A stretch of 64,000 nt of DNA from Brucella sp. BE17 (GTDB taxonomy: Bacteria > Pseudomonadota > Alphaproteobacteria > Rhizobiales > Rhizobiaceae): assembly GCF_039545455.1 (NCBI RefSeq), contig NZ_CP154468.1, positions 310,001 through 374,000 of the forward strand, written 5' to 3'. Both the position numbers and the translations under genes were made by a program. Shown here in pieces: positions 18,356-28,352 of this stretch (position 1 is the first letter of the stretch; every line of letters begins with the position of its first letter). The notes below the pieces were generated by a model that was given only the letters and a program-made list of their open reading frames with translations, did no database searches and was not told where the DNA came from.

Positions 18356-19279
18356 CTATTCTGTGCGAAACGTGCGGCTGGCATACTCGCTATACAGACG
18401 CTGCTGGTTCATGGCGTCCCGTTTTGGTGCAACGCCGAACATCCGGCAATATTCGCGACTAAATTGTGATGCGCTCTCATAGCCAACCTGATGGGCAGCT
18501 TTGGTCACGTTTGCGCTATCCGCTACCATGAGCCGCCGCGCCTCCAGAAGACGAAGCTGCTTCTGGAACTGAAGCGGAGTCATGGAGGTGAGTGCTTTAA
18601 AGTGTTGATGGAACGACGAAGGGCTCATGCGCGCTGTTTCCGCCAGTTGTTCCACACGCAGTGTCTTAGCGAAGTTAGCCTGCATCAGGGAGATGGCTTT
18701 CACGACACGCTCGATATTCGATTCCGGCAGGGCCAGCTTGTAAAGCTCGCCACCATGAGGGCTGCTCAGAAGCCAGAAATAGATTTCGCGCATGACGGAT
18801 GGATAGAGGACCGGGATGGCCTTAGGTGTGCCGAACATCCTGATGAGTCGCAGAACACAATCCGCCAGTGGTTCATCAACCGGACTCACGAACATACACG
18901 GGCCAGGGCCGGAAGGTGGAACAGGCGGCTCTTCGAGTTGCTCCACGACCGCTCGCAGCACAGTGACGTCGAGCTCGATCATGACGCCAACATAGGGCGC
19001 GTCCGTTGAAGCTTCGATGATCCGCCCGCTTGCGGGCACTTCCACGCTGACCAACAAGCACTCCATTGCGCGATACTCAAGCCTCTCCTCGCCGAAAAAT
19101 ATCTCCTTCGCGCCTTGCACCACGACGCAGAGCGATGGGCGGTAGATTTGCCGCATCGGCATCATGGTCTGCCAGGAGCGGACGACATTTACGTCGGCGA
19201 GGGGCGTTGGAAACAGTCCCTGACCGCCGCCCTGCTGGTCTGCATAGGCGTTAATTGTGGCAAGAAGCGATGATGACAC
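18356..19279 (-). CDS. AraC-family transcriptional regulator (AraC_N type)
   Basis: This 307-residue regulator has an N-terminal AraC_N ligand domain (RPSLCVVVQGAKEIFFGEE near residue 47) and two C-terminal helix-turn-helix motifs at about 200-290 (LAETARMSPSSFHQHFKAL, then AAHQVGYESASQFSREY). The start is GTG at 19279, chosen because a perfect AAGGAGG lies five to six bases upstream. Such regulators often sit beside the SDR or alcohol dehydrogenase they control; here the downstream SDR and a dehydrogenase remnant are candidates. Confidence 0.88.
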   Translation of the reverse strand: MSSSLLATINAYADQQGGGQGLFPTPLADVNVVRSWQTMMPMRQIYRPSLCVVVQGAKEIFFGEERLEYRAMECLLVSVEVPASGRIIEASTDAPYVGVMIELDVTVLRAVVEQLEEPPVPPSGPGPCMFVSPVDEPLADCVLRLIRMFGTPKAIPVLYPSVMREIYFWLLSSPHGGELYKLALPESNIERVVKAISLMQANFAKTLRVEQLAETARMSPSSFHQHFKALTSMTPLQFQKQLRLLEARRLMVADSANVTKAAHQVGYESASQFSREYCRMFGVAPKRDAMNQQRLYSEYASRTFRTE

Positions 19280-19582
19280 CCGAACCTCCTTTTGGCTGCC
19301 AGACCAGAACCAGGACTCGGTCTTCGGGTTTTCGTACTATCGCCATTTGCAGGAACAGGCAAGTTTTATGCTGGCTCCGGCATTCTGGTCATCGGGTGCT
19401 CCCTATAAGCTGCAGAGGTACACCAAGACAAAGGAACGCATTCAAGATGACAGAGGGTGTCGCCCGTTTGAAGCGCTTCTCCTGTAAAATCCAGTTAGTT
19501 CAATTTTAGGTTTCCTGTCAGGTCTTATCTAACAGCAGAACTCTGCCTTTGAAGGAGAAGTCCAGAAGGCTTTCGCTCGTGG
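19280..19582. other. Gene-free gap between two AraC genes
   Basis: These 303 bases carry the ribosome binding site and presumably the promoter of the first AraC gene. No convincing gene, repeat or hairpin was seen. A 76-codon plus-strand frame here has no recognisable feature. Confidence 0.5.
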
Positions 19583-20548
19583 TCACAGGTTAGTGCGATT
19601 GAACGAAGGTCGATCGGGCTGAGAACCGGCAGACGGCGGTCTTTGCATACGCCCGAACTGGCGCGGCGAGCCGCCCATGACGCGCTTGAAGGCGGTGCTA
19701 AAGGCACTCTCGGATTCATAACCGAGGGATGGGGCGATCACCGATATCGGATCGCCGGATGTTTCAAGCCTGTCGACGGCAAGAAGCATCCGCCAGCGTG
19801 CCAGATAGTCCATCGGTGTTTCTCCCGCAGTTTCCTTGAAGCGTTGGGAAAATGCCGAGCGTGACATGCCCACGTGGGACGCCAGATCCTGTAAAGTCCA
19901 GCGTCTGGCTGGGTCCGAATGCATCGCACTGATTGCCAAGCACATCTGTCTGTCGGCCAAAGCGGCGAACCATCCGACGGTGCCATTCCGGCCTTCAGCA
20001 AGATGCAGCCGCAAGGCTTGGACCAACATCATATGGGCAAGATGCTGGGCGATCAGATAGCCGCCGGGCTGCCCGTCGCGCAGCTCATCCCGCATCCTCT
20101 CGATAGACCAGCGCAGCGCGGCCTGCTCTGTCTCTTTGTCGATGTGGACGATGGCAGGCAGCATCCTCAGCAGCAATCCGGCATGGCTTCCCGAGACCGC
20201 AAAGCGACTGCCGACCAGAAAGAGCCCGCCGCCGCCATTGAGTGTTACCATGCCGCCTGGGCAGGCAGGCGGAAAAGCCGTCCTTGCGTCCTGCGGTGTG
20301 ATGGACGGATCGCTCGCGAGAATGAAGGGCCGCCCGCTCGGAAGTACAAAGCAATCGCCTGCCGAGATTTGTACAGGCGCTGCCTGACCTTCGACCGTCA
20401 ACCAGCCTTCTCCAGAGATCACGGCATAGCATTTGATAACATCATTTCTGAGCGGGAAATGCAGCGACCAGTCCCCGCCGGCATCAAAACCTGAAGACAG
20501 GTAGCTGCGTGGTTTGAGAAGGGACAGCACTTCAGAAAGGGGATCCAT
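19583..20548 (-). CDS. AraC-family transcriptional regulator (cupin_6 type)
   Basis: This 321-residue regulator has an N-terminal cupin-like sensor (GEGWLTVEGQ, SAGDCFVLPSGRPF, residues about 40-75) and a C-terminal AraC DNA-binding domain (LASHVGMSRSAFSQRFKE and SLGYESESAFSTAFKR). The frame continues upstream by 38 codons but the ATG at 20548 has an AGGAAA site and matches the usual family start MDPLSEVL. It is divergent from the serine hydrolase/oxidoreductase operon, which makes it a likely regulator of that operon. Confidence 0.88.
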   Translation of the reverse strand: MDPLSEVLSLLKPRSYLSSGFDAGGDWSLHFPLRNDVIKCYAVISGEGWLTVEGQAAPVQISAGDCFVLPSGRPFILASDPSITPQDARTAFPPACPGGMVTLNGGGGLFLVGSRFAVSGSHAGLLLRMLPAIVHIDKETEQAALRWSIERMRDELRDGQPGGYLIAQHLAHMMLVQALRLHLAEGRNGTVGWFAALADRQMCLAISAMHSDPARRWTLQDLASHVGMSRSAFSQRFKETAGETPMDYLARWRMLLAVDRLETSGDPISVIAPSLGYESESAFSTAFKRVMGGSPRQFGRMQRPPSAGSQPDRPSFNRTNL

Positions 20549-20959
20549 GGGGTTTTCCTGGACGTTTGCAAAGATGTTGCGGACCATAGAGTATGGATCG
20601 TTTGCAGACAACCGTTTTACAAATCCTTTCAACCCGAACGTTCTGATGCCCGGTCGCTGCATGGAAGGGAAAGAATATATTGGATCACCACTCGTTCAAT
20701 GATGTGGTACCCGCTGGTCTCGCTACCGCACTCTGGCCCGCGCCTGTGGATCAAGTTTTGCAATGTGGGCCGTGCCGGCAATGGCGCATCACGATCATAG
20801 CGCGTGCCGCGAGAAGCTGGCGGACTACCTTGACTGACGACATATCACGCCCGGCTCCTTGTCGGTCAGTCAGCGGCCCGGGAGCGCTGGGCATCCCGTA
20901 ATCCGGCCGTCAATCATTGCTCTGGCGGCGTGTCGACCTTGTCCGATTGTGAGGCCCTG
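20549..20959. promoter_or_regulatory. Divergent promoter region, AraC versus serine-hydrolase operon
   Basis: The 411 bases hold no supported gene. An imperfect inverted repeat (GACTGACGACA at 20832-20842 against 20860-20871, one bulge) lies about 90 bases before the downstream start and could be an operator or leader hairpin. Confidence 0.4.
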
Positions 20960-22003
20960 ATGACCGACCCATTTCCTGCGTTTTCCCGGCGCGATCTTTT
21001 GCGAAGCGGCGCGACCATCGTTCTGGCGTGTCCTTTTTTTGGTGCTTTGGCACGCCCGGTTGGTGCGCAGGACACGGGATTCGCTGATCTTCTGGATATT
21101 GCAGCGGGTCTGACACCTCTGAAGACCATGATCATCGCACGTGACGGCGAGATTCTCGTCGAACGCGGATTTCGAGGGCATGCGACCTCTGCGCCCACCA
21201 ATATCAAGTCCGCCTCCAAATCCGTTATGGCCACGCTCATTGGGATCGCAATCGATCGAGGTATCCTGAAAGGCGTCGAGCAGCGGATTGCGCCTTTGCT
21301 GCGGAACGACGTCCCCGCCGACGCCGACCCGCGTATTGAAGATATTACGGTTGGTGATCTCCTGAGCATGCAGTCTGGTCTGCGTCCTACATCCGGGCCG
21401 GTCTATGGGCAGTGGGTTGCGAGCCGGAACTGGGTGCGGGGCGCTCTCGCACAGCCATTCGAAGACGATCCAGGGGGAAGGATGCTTTATTCCACCGGAT
21501 CGACGCATCTTCTTTCTGCGATTCTGACCGGAGTGACCGGCCGTTCCAGCTTGGCCAATGCGCGGGACTGGCTGGGCGGTATCGAGGGTTTTTCGATCGC
21601 GGGATGGGAGCGCGATCCGCAGGGCATCTATCTGGGCGGGAATGAGATGGCGATGAGCTCACGCTCCCTGCTCGCCTTCGGCGAGCTCTGGCGGCGCGGC
21701 GGTCTAGATCAGAACGGCGCAAGGCATCTGTCGGCGTCTTGGGTCGAACATGCATGGACCACGCGCACAACCTCCCGTTGGAGCGGCGATGGTTATGGCT
21801 ACGGCTGGTTTCTGCGCAATATGGCAGGCGAAGAGATGCGCTATGCCTGGGGCTATGGAGGCCAGATGCTCTACATCGTGCGCCGACTCGGCCTGAGCGT
21901 AGTCATGACATCGGATGACACCCCGCGGCCTACCACCATAGCGGATCGGGACAGTCTACACGCCCTCGCGGCGCAGATCATCGAACGCGTGCGGCAAGGC
22001 TGA
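20960..22003 (+). CDS. Periplasmic serine hydrolase (beta-lactamase class C-like)
   Basis: This 347-residue hydrolase has the penicillin-binding/beta-lactamase fold. A Tat-type signal FSRRDLLRSGA begins at residue 8. The catalytic SxxK tetrad is Ser84-Ala-Ser-Lys87, and YSTGS near residue 170 stands in for the Tyr-x-Asn motif. A late WGYGGQM segment matches the third active-site strand. The ATG at 20960 (site GAGG) is preferred to a GTG at 20930. It is first in a run of plus-strand genes that leads into the molybdenum hydroxylase set and shares Tat export with it. It is probably an esterase rather than a resistance enzyme (inference). Confidence 0.82.
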   Translation: MTDPFPAFSRRDLLRSGATIVLACPFFGALARPVGAQDTGFADLLDIAAGLTPLKTMIIARDGEILVERGFRGHATSAPTNIKSASKSVMATLIGIAIDRGILKGVEQRIAPLLRNDVPADADPRIEDITVGDLLSMQSGLRPTSGPVYGQWVASRNWVRGALAQPFEDDPGGRMLYSTGSTHLLSAILTGVTGRSSLANARDWLGGIEGFSIAGWERDPQGIYLGGNEMAMSSRSLLAFGELWRRGGLDQNGARHLSASWVEHAWTTRTTSRWSGDGYGYGWFLRNMAGEEMRYAWGYGGQMLYIVRRLGLSVVMTSDDTPRPTTIADRDSLHALAAQIIERVRQG

Positions 22004-22067
22004 TCCCAGCACAAGCGTAGCGCCCCAATACTCAGAACATTGATCCAATTTCGAACGGAGACGGTAC

Positions 22068-22823
22068 ATGAACCTCACAGGTAACACTATTCTCGTCACC
22101 GGCGGCACGAGTGGCATCGGACGCGCGCTGGCATCGCAGTTCCACCAGCGCGGCAACCGGGTCATCATTACCGGTCGCCGGGAGGGGCTGCTAAACGAGA
22201 TCACGACGGAGCATCCGGGCATGATCGGCATCAGGCTTGATGTCGAGGACCCCGAGAATATCGCGGCTCTGGCATCGCATATCCGCGAGACCTTTCCTGA
22301 CCTCAACACGTTGATCAACAATGCCGGCATCACGAAGACACAGGACCTGGTCTCGGGTAGCGCGGACATATCCCTCTCCGAGGCGATCATCAGAACCAAT
22401 ATCACCGGGGTCCTGCATATCACGGCTGCCCTGCTGCCGGTTTTGCAAAGCCAGCAGGCGGCGACGATCATAACGACCACTTCCGGGTTGGCTTTCGTGC
22501 CGCTCGCCAATTATCCCACCTACTGTGCAAGCAAGGCGTTTCTCCACTCCTGGCTTCAGTCGTTGCGCACGCAATTGCGGGCGACCTCCGTGGAGGTGCT
22601 AGAACTCGCGCCGCCCTATGTGCAGACCGAGCTTCACGGACCGGAACAGGCATCAGACCCTCATGCCATGCCGCTGACCGAATATATCGCCGAGGTCATG
22701 GATCTGATCGGGGCTGGTTACCCCGAAAACGGCGAAATTCTCGTCGAGCGCGTGAAGATGCTGCGCATGGCGGAGGCAAGCCGCGACTACCAGCATGTCT
22801 ATGCCATGCTGAACGGTGCATGA
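22068..22823 (+). CDS. Short-chain dehydrogenase (DltE-like)
   Basis: This 251-residue SDR has a canonical cofactor loop TGGTSGIG (residues 11-18), NNAG near residue 85 and YCASK for the catalytic Tyr/Lys. The overall pattern (LAPPYVQTELHG) recalls DltE-type SDRs. It lies 64 bases after the serine hydrolase and its stop overlaps the cytochrome gene start by 4 bases (ATGA), so it belongs to the hydroxylase operon and may act on the same compound in the cytosol. Confidence 0.86.
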   Translation: MNLTGNTILVTGGTSGIGRALASQFHQRGNRVIITGRREGLLNEITTEHPGMIGIRLDVEDPENIAALASHIRETFPDLNTLINNAGITKTQDLVSGSADISLSEAIIRTNITGVLHITAALLPVLQSQQAATIITTTSGLAFVPLANYPTYCASKAFLHSWLQSLRTQLRATSVEVLELAPPYVQTELHGPEQASDPHAMPLTEYIAEVMDLIGAGYPENGEILVERVKMLRMAEASRDYQHVYAMLNGA

Positions 22824-23317
22824 GCCGGCCGATGAATGTCGTACGGTCTCAAGAGAAATCCCGGTCGATCTCTGGCCCCAAGAGAGGATGCACAGCTGAC
22901 GCTGCTGACCAGCAGCCGGGTCTAGGCCGTTGCCGTGGTGCCACCGTGATTGGGCTTTTCATGGCGGGCGTATTCTCGCCTGCCGCTGGCTCGGCTCAGG
23001 ACCTCGACGGCCAGCGCCTTTTCCGCCAGCGCTGCGCGGGATGTCACAGTCTGGAAAGCGGGCGCAGCGCAGCCGGCCCGCGTCTCGATACTGTTATCGG
23101 CCGCGAGGCTGGCAGTGTTGAGGGAGCGCGCTATTCGGATGCCATGAGGAATGCGTCGATTATCTGGTCGGCAGAGACGCTGGAGACCTTTCTCAGCGCG
23201 CCTGTACAGATGGTGCCGGGTACACGGATGCGGAACGCCATCCCGAACAAAAACGAGCGGGCAGCGATCATTGGCTACCTGCAAAACCTCTCGTCTGAAG
23301 AAGGAGATCTGCCATGA
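22820..23317 (+). CDS. Periplasmic c-type cytochrome of the first hydroxylase set
   Basis: This 165-residue class I cytochrome c has one heme motif CAGCH at about residues 72-76 and an axial Met candidate in VPGTRM. A hydrophobic export segment ([11 protein letters not shown]) starts unusually late, near residue 42, after a polar N-terminal extension; a wrongly placed start is possible but no better one is visible. It overlaps the next gene by 4 bases. It should take electrons from the molybdenum hydroxylase. Confidence 0.87.
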   Translation: MSRPMNVVRSQEKSRSISGPKRGCTADAADQQPGLGRCRGATVIGLFMAGVFSPAAGSAQDLDGQRLFRQRCAGCHSLESGRSAAGPRLDTVIGREAGSVEGARYSDAMRNASIIWSAETLETFLSAPVQMVPGTRMRNAIPNKNERAAIIGYLQNLSSEEGDLP

Positions 23318-23766
23318 CGGCTTTCACGATCAATGGCCAGGCGGTCAGTGTCACGGCAGAACCGGACACTCCGCTTCTGTGGGTGATCCGCGATCACCTG
23401 CAGCTTAAGGGTACCAAGTTTGGCTGTGGCATCGCGCAATGCGGTGCCTGCACGGTTCATGTCGACGGTGAGCCGGTACGCTCCTGCCAGACATGGCTCG
23501 AAGATGTTGAGGGGCGTGCGGTGACAACCATCGAAGGGCTGTCGTCCGATGCTTCGCATCCGCTGCAAAAGGCCTGGATCGCCGAACAGGTGCCGCAATG
23601 CGGCTACTGCCAGTCGGGACAGATTATGCAGGCCGCAGGTCTTTTACAGATCAACCCCGATCCGAGCCGGGAGGAGATTATCGCGCACATGGACGGCAAT
23701 ATCTGCCGCTGTGGCACGTATCCGAAAATCATCCGGGCCATCCAGCGTGCCGCACAGGAGGGGTGA
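23314..23766 (+). CDS. 2Fe-2S subunit of molybdenum hydroxylase (IorA-like)
   Basis: This 150-residue small subunit binds two [2Fe-2S] clusters. The plant-type cluster ligands are Cys38, Cys43, Cys46 and Cys58, and the second site is Cys96, Cys99, Cys131 and Cys133 (CGYCQSGQ and ICRCGTY). It has no signal peptide, so it is probably exported as a complex with the Tat-bearing large subunit. It resembles isoquinoline 1-oxidoreductase alpha and aldehyde oxidase small subunits. It is coupled to the cytochrome gene upstream (ATGA) and lies 3 bases from the large-subunit gene. Confidence 0.94.
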   Translation: MTAFTINGQAVSVTAEPDTPLLWVIRDHLQLKGTKFGCGIAQCGACTVHVDGEPVRSCQTWLEDVEGRAVTTIEGLSSDASHPLQKAWIAEQVPQCGYCQSGQIMQAAGLLQINPDPSREEIIAHMDGNICRCGTYPKIIRAIQRAAQEG

Positions 23767-23769
23767 GCG

Positions 23770-25983
23770 ATGAACAGAATGATCCGTCCCGTTGGAGTCA
23801 CGCTGTCACGTCGCAGCTTTTTGGTATCGCTGGGGGCTGCCGGTCTGTCGATCGGGCTGGGCGCGGCGCCCGCCCGCACCTTTGCTGCGGGGATCGCTGA
23901 AAACCGTGGCGAGGGGCTGGAGCCGAATATCTGGGTCAAGATTGACACTGAAGGCACGGTCACGCTGGTTTCACCGAGTGCCGAGATGGGGCAGGGGGTG
24001 CTGACTTCTGTACCGCTTCTGATCGCCGAAGACATGGAGGCGGACTGGAACAGGATCCGCGTCGTCCAGGCACCCGCCGATATGGCTTACGGCAACGCGG
24101 AATTCGGCGGCGTGCAGCTGACTGGTGGCAGCACGACAACGCGGGCCTATTATAACGCGCTGCGCCTTGCTGGAGCAGAGGCGCGGCTGGTGCTGACCAG
24201 CATGGCCGCCGGATTACTTGGCGTATCTGTTCAAAGTCTGCGAGCCGAACAGCACCGTATTATCGATGACGCATCGGGCCGGTCCCTTGGTTTCGGCGAG
24301 ATTGCGGCATCCGGCGCATTGCCCGATCCGCTGCCGCTTGTCACCGAGGCCGATCTGAAGCCAGCCTCCCGGTTTCGTTATATCGGAGGGTCTTCGCTGG
24401 GTCGGATCGACGTGCCGGCCAAGGTGAACGGCAGTGCGGTCTACGGGGTGGATGTGGATCAGGCCGGTTTGCTGCATGGTCTGGTGCTGCGTAGTCCAGT
24501 GCAAGGCGAGACGCCTGAAGCGGTTGATGACGCAGAGGCGGCGGCTATCCCCGGTGTGCTGCGGATCGTCACCCTGCCCTATGGTGTAGGGCTTATCGGT
24601 ACGGAGCGCGATGCGCTGGTCCGGGCGCGCGACCTACTCACTGTAACTTGGAGTTCGACCTCGCGTGCCCGCGGCTATTCCAGCGAGGCGATGTTGCAAC
24701 GTTATCGCGATATTGCCAGTGATCTGACCATCACCGGAGGTGTCGCTCTGGATGAGGGCAATGCTCTGCTTGCGATTGAAGGCGCGACGACGATCCTCAC
24801 AGCAGATTACCTGAATGACCATATCCATCACGCGACGATGGAGCCGATGACCGCGACCGCCCGTTTTGACGGCGACCACGCTCATGTCTGGGCTCCCACC
24901 CAAGCTCAGTCGCTGACGGTCTGGGCGACGGCTGGCCTCTTGGAGATCGACTCCAAAAATGTGACGCTGACAACCACGCTTGCGGGCGGTGGTCTGGGGC
25001 GCAAGGCCGAGGATGATTTTATCTCGGACGCCGTGCTTTTGGCGCGCGAGGTCGAGGGCCGTCCGTTGAAAGTGATCTGGACGCGCGAAGATGATGTCCG
25101 CCACGGCAAATACCGCCCTCTTGTCGCCCATTACGCCCGGATTGGGCTGGATGCGGCGGGAAAGATTGTCGGCTGGCATCAACGGCTGGCTGCGGATTCG
25201 ATCTATGCGCGCTGGTATCCCGATGCGTTTGAAGAGCTGAAGGGCCTTGATGACACCGTTTATGGCGGGTTGGAAAATGGCTACGACCTGCCTGCACATC
25301 GCGTGGAATATCTTCGGCAGGATGGCGGTGTCGCAGTTGGTTTCTCACGCGCCACAGCCGAGGGTTACACGAAATTCGGTGTCGAATGCATGGTCGACGA
25401 AGCGGCGGCAGCAGCGCAAAGTGATCCGTTGCAGTTCCGCCTTGAGCTGTTGGCCCATGATGTGCGGGCGGCGGCGGTGCTGCGCGCCGCAGCCGAAATG
25501 GCGGATTGGGGCCGGGCGCGTGAGGATCGTGCCCTTGGATTGGCTTACTCGAAAGCCTGGGGAACCCATTGCGCGCAGGTGGCAGAGGTCTCCCTTGATC
25601 GCCAGACGGGTGTTGTGAGCGTTCATCAGGTCTGGTGTGCCGTCGATCCCGGCATTGCAATCCAGCCCGTCAATATTGAAGCGCAGATCATGGGGGGCAT
25701 TATCCAGGGTGTCGGGACAGCACTTCATGAACAGATCAACTTCGTGGATGGCGAAGTGAAGGAGAGCAATCTCGACACGTATCGCGTGCTACGTATGTCG
25801 GAGATACCCGATGTCCATGTGCGTGTCATTGCGACAGACAATCCGCCCTCCGGTATCGGTGAGGTGGGATTGCCTCCGGTCGCGCCGGCCATCGCCAACG
25901 CGGTTGCTCGCCTGACCGATGGCGTGCGGTTGCGGCACATGCCTTTTCTGCCGGAACGGGTGCTCGCTGCGTTGTCAGACTAA
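23770..25983 (+). CDS. Molybdopterin-binding subunit of molybdenum hydroxylase (IorB-like), copy 1
   Basis: This 737-residue catalytic subunit of the xanthine-oxidase superfamily hydroxylates N-heterocycles or oxidises aldehydes. A Tat signal with SRRSFLVSLGAAG is at residues 13-25. The cofactor motif GGGLGRKAEDDF is near residue 405, and the catalytic Glu lies in SGIGEVGLPP near residue 696. There is no FAD subunit in the set, as in isoquinoline oxidoreductase. A GGAGG site lies just before the ATG. It pairs with the 2Fe-2S subunit and cytochrome upstream. Confidence 0.92.
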   Translation: MNRMIRPVGVTLSRRSFLVSLGAAGLSIGLGAAPARTFAAGIAENRGEGLEPNIWVKIDTEGTVTLVSPSAEMGQGVLTSVPLLIAEDMEADWNRIRVVQAPADMAYGNAEFGGVQLTGGSTTTRAYYNALRLAGAEARLVLTSMAAGLLGVSVQSLRAEQHRIIDDASGRSLGFGEIAASGALPDPLPLVTEADLKPASRFRYIGGSSLGRIDVPAKVNGSAVYGVDVDQAGLLHGLVLRSPVQGETPEAVDDAEAAAIPGVLRIVTLPYGVGLIGTERDALVRARDLLTVTWSSTSRARGYSSEAMLQRYRDIASDLTITGGVALDEGNALLAIEGATTILTADYLNDHIHHATMEPMTATARFDGDHAHVWAPTQAQSLTVWATAGLLEIDSKNVTLTTTLAGGGLGRKAEDDFISDAVLLAREVEGRPLKVIWTREDDVRHGKYRPLVAHYARIGLDAAGKIVGWHQRLAADSIYARWYPDAFEELKGLDDTVYGGLENGYDLPAHRVEYLRQDGGVAVGFSRATAEGYTKFGVECMVDEAAAAAQSDPLQFRLELLAHDVRAAAVLRAAAEMADWGRAREDRALGLAYSKAWGTHCAQVAEVSLDRQTGVVSVHQVWCAVDPGIAIQPVNIEAQIMGGIIQGVGTALHEQINFVDGEVKESNLDTYRVLRMSEIPDVHVRVIATDNPPSGIGEVGLPPVAPAIANAVARLTDGVRLRHMPFLPERVLAALSD

Positions 25984-26124
25984 TCAACGACACTTTCTGA
26001 GTTGAACCCGAGAACGCTCACCTCCGAGCAATCTCCGGTCCCATGAAGTTATATATCTCATAATGCCGCCGCACTCCTCGCGAAATGCAAGTGCCATTCC
26101 ACATCAAACTGAAGGGCTGAAACC

Positions 26125-28338
26125 GTGCAGCATACGTCAATTAGCAGCCGGAAACTGTCACGCCGGTCGTTTCTTATCTCAGCAGGAGCAATAGGGGTCG
26201 CTGTCAGTTTCGGTTCTTTACCCGTGGGCCTGTCTCAAGCGCAAAATGCAGCGTCCGACACTGCGGGTTTTCGGCCGAATGCATGGGTCTCGATTGCGGG
26301 TGACGGGACGGTGACGATCGTTTGCCCAGCGTCTGAGATGGGGCAAGGGGCGATGACAGTGCTCCCACTGTTGATCGCAGAGGATATGGATGCTGACTGG
26401 GACAGGGTCAAGATCATTCAGGCCCCAGCAGATGCAGGTATTTACGGTAATCCCGGCAGGGGTGGCAGACAGCTCACCGGCGGCAGCGAGACGGTGACGG
26501 GCTATTACGAGTTCCTGCGTCTTGTGGGCGCGCAGGCACGTCTTGCCATTCTCCAAAGCGCTGCGGTTCTGATGGGTGTTCCGGCCCGCGAGCTGACCAC
26601 CACCGCCCACATTGTAGTTCACAGCGCAAGCGGGCGCACCCTCGGCTACGGTGAAATTGCAGCATCGGGATCCATTCCAGATGAGTTGCCGCAGGTCACA
26701 CCTGCTGACCTGAAGCCAATTGCGAGCTGTCGCTATATCGGGATTGAAGGAATTTCGCGGGTTGATATCCCGGCAAAGGTCGATGGCTCTGCCGTTTTCG
26801 GCATCGACGTGCAACTTCCGGATATGCTCTTTGGGACGATCTTACGCGCGCCGGTGGCGGGTGAAATACCGGAAGACCTTGATGCGGCGGAGGCGATGGA
26901 TATCACCGGTGTAGTGCGGATCGTAACGCTCGACTACGGTATCGGTGTCATCGCCGAAACCTTTGAGGCCGCGATGCAGGCGCGGGATATGCTGCGGGTC
27001 ACGTGGTCGAACGGTTCGCGCATGCGCGACTATTCAACGGATGAGGCACTGGAGAACTATGCTGTTATCGGTCGCGACCTTGCGCAATCCGGAGTGGAAC
27101 AGCCTAGCGGCAATGAGGTGGCAACGGCCATATCCGGGGCGTCAACCGTCATTTCAGCCGAATTTAGGAACGAGCATGTCTATCATGCAACTATGGAGCC
27201 GATGACCGCCACAGCGATTGTCAATGGCGACATGGTCGAGGTATGGGCACCGACTCAGGGACCCGTTGCTACACGGGATTTCGCAGCAAGGGCAGCCAAT
27301 ACCACACCTGACAAGGTCAATGTTCATACGACCCTGATCGGCGGCGGTTTCGGGCGCAAGGCAGAGGGCGACTTCATCACGGACGCCGTTTTGCTGGCTC
27401 GTGAAGTTCAGGGCCGCGCGGTCAAGGTGATCTGGAGCCGAGAGGAGGATGTCCGGCACTGCAAATTCCGTCCTCTGGTGGCGCAGCATATCCGAGTGGG
27501 AGTGGATGATACCGGTCATATCACAGGCTGGCAGCACAGGATCGTAGCCGATTCCATTTTTGCCAGAACCGTTCCGGTGGTGCTTGAGAATGCGGGTGGT
27601 ATGGACAGTGTTGTGATCGAAGGCGCCCATCTCAATTACGCAATTGCCGCCAGCCAGATTCAATATCTCCGGCAAGACAGCGGCCAGGATGTTGGTTTCT
27701 GGCGCGGCGTCGGGGTCGGCTATACCAGATTTGCTGTGGAAACGGTCATCGACGAGATTGCCGCGACGATCGACAAAGACCCGCTCGACTACCGGCTTGA
27801 ATTGCTGGCTGCGGAGCCCCGCGCCCGGCGCGTCATAGAGACCGTAAGAGAGATGGCGGGCTGGGGACGGGAGCTGGACGGGCGTGCGCTTGGTCTTGCC
27901 TATTCCGATGTATGGGCACATTGCGCTCAGGTTGCCGAGGTTTCCCTTGACCAGGAGACTGGGGAAATCCGGGTTCATAATGTGTGGTGCGCGGTCGATG
28001 CCGGCGTTGCGGTGCAGCCACGAAATATCGAGGCCCAGATCATGGGCGCGATCATTCACGGGGCCAGCCATGCCCTGTTTGAACAGATCGGAATTTCGAA
28101 TGGCGAAGTTCAGGAAGCAAACTTCGACACATACCGCGTGATGCGGATGTCTGAGGCACCGGAAATCCATATCCAGATCATCCAGTCCACGGAAAATCCT
28201 CCTTCCGGGATTGGAGAGGTAGGCCTTCCTCCGGTTGCACCGGCAATTGCCAATGCTATTGCGCGTCTGACGGGAGGGACGCGGCTCAGGCATATGCCTT
28301 TTGTGCCGGAGCGCGTGCTCCTGGCGCTTGGTCGCTGA
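26125..28338 (+). CDS. Molybdopterin-binding subunit (IorB-like), tandem copy 2
   Basis: A second large subunit of exactly the same length (737 residues) follows after 141 bases, with its own Tat signal (LSRRSFLISAGAIG), GGGFGRKAEGDF near residue 405 and SGIGEVGLPP near 695. It starts at GTG with a GAAGGG site. The two proteins are clearly paralogous along their length but not near-identical, so the duplication is old or the copies came in separately. No second 2Fe-2S or cytochrome gene sits with it, so it probably shares the upstream small subunits. Different substrate range is a reasonable inference. Confidence 0.92.
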   Translation: MQHTSISSRKLSRRSFLISAGAIGVAVSFGSLPVGLSQAQNAASDTAGFRPNAWVSIAGDGTVTIVCPASEMGQGAMTVLPLLIAEDMDADWDRVKIIQAPADAGIYGNPGRGGRQLTGGSETVTGYYEFLRLVGAQARLAILQSAAVLMGVPARELTTTAHIVVHSASGRTLGYGEIAASGSIPDELPQVTPADLKPIASCRYIGIEGISRVDIPAKVDGSAVFGIDVQLPDMLFGTILRAPVAGEIPEDLDAAEAMDITGVVRIVTLDYGIGVIAETFEAAMQARDMLRVTWSNGSRMRDYSTDEALENYAVIGRDLAQSGVEQPSGNEVATAISGASTVISAEFRNEHVYHATMEPMTATAIVNGDMVEVWAPTQGPVATRDFAARAANTTPDKVNVHTTLIGGGFGRKAEGDFITDAVLLAREVQGRAVKVIWSREEDVRHCKFRPLVAQHIRVGVDDTGHITGWQHRIVADSIFARTVPVVLENAGGMDSVVIEGAHLNYAIAASQIQYLRQDSGQDVGFWRGVGVGYTRFAVETVIDEIAATIDKDPLDYRLELLAAEPRARRVIETVREMAGWGRELDGRALGLAYSDVWAHCAQVAEVSLDQETGEIRVHNVWCAVDAGVAVQPRNIEAQIMGAIIHGASHALFEQIGISNGEVQEANFDTYRVMRMSEAPEIHIQIIQSTENPPSGIGEVGLPPVAPAIANAIARLTGGTRLRHMPFVPERVLLALGR

Positions 28339-28352
28339 GCTAGATCGCCTTG

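Noticed and set aside
20960..22003. Acquired beta-lactamase resistance gene
   Set aside because: The SxxK motif and fold match, but the Tyr-x-Asn motif is altered and the context is a catabolic operon, so an esterase-type hydrolase is more likely.
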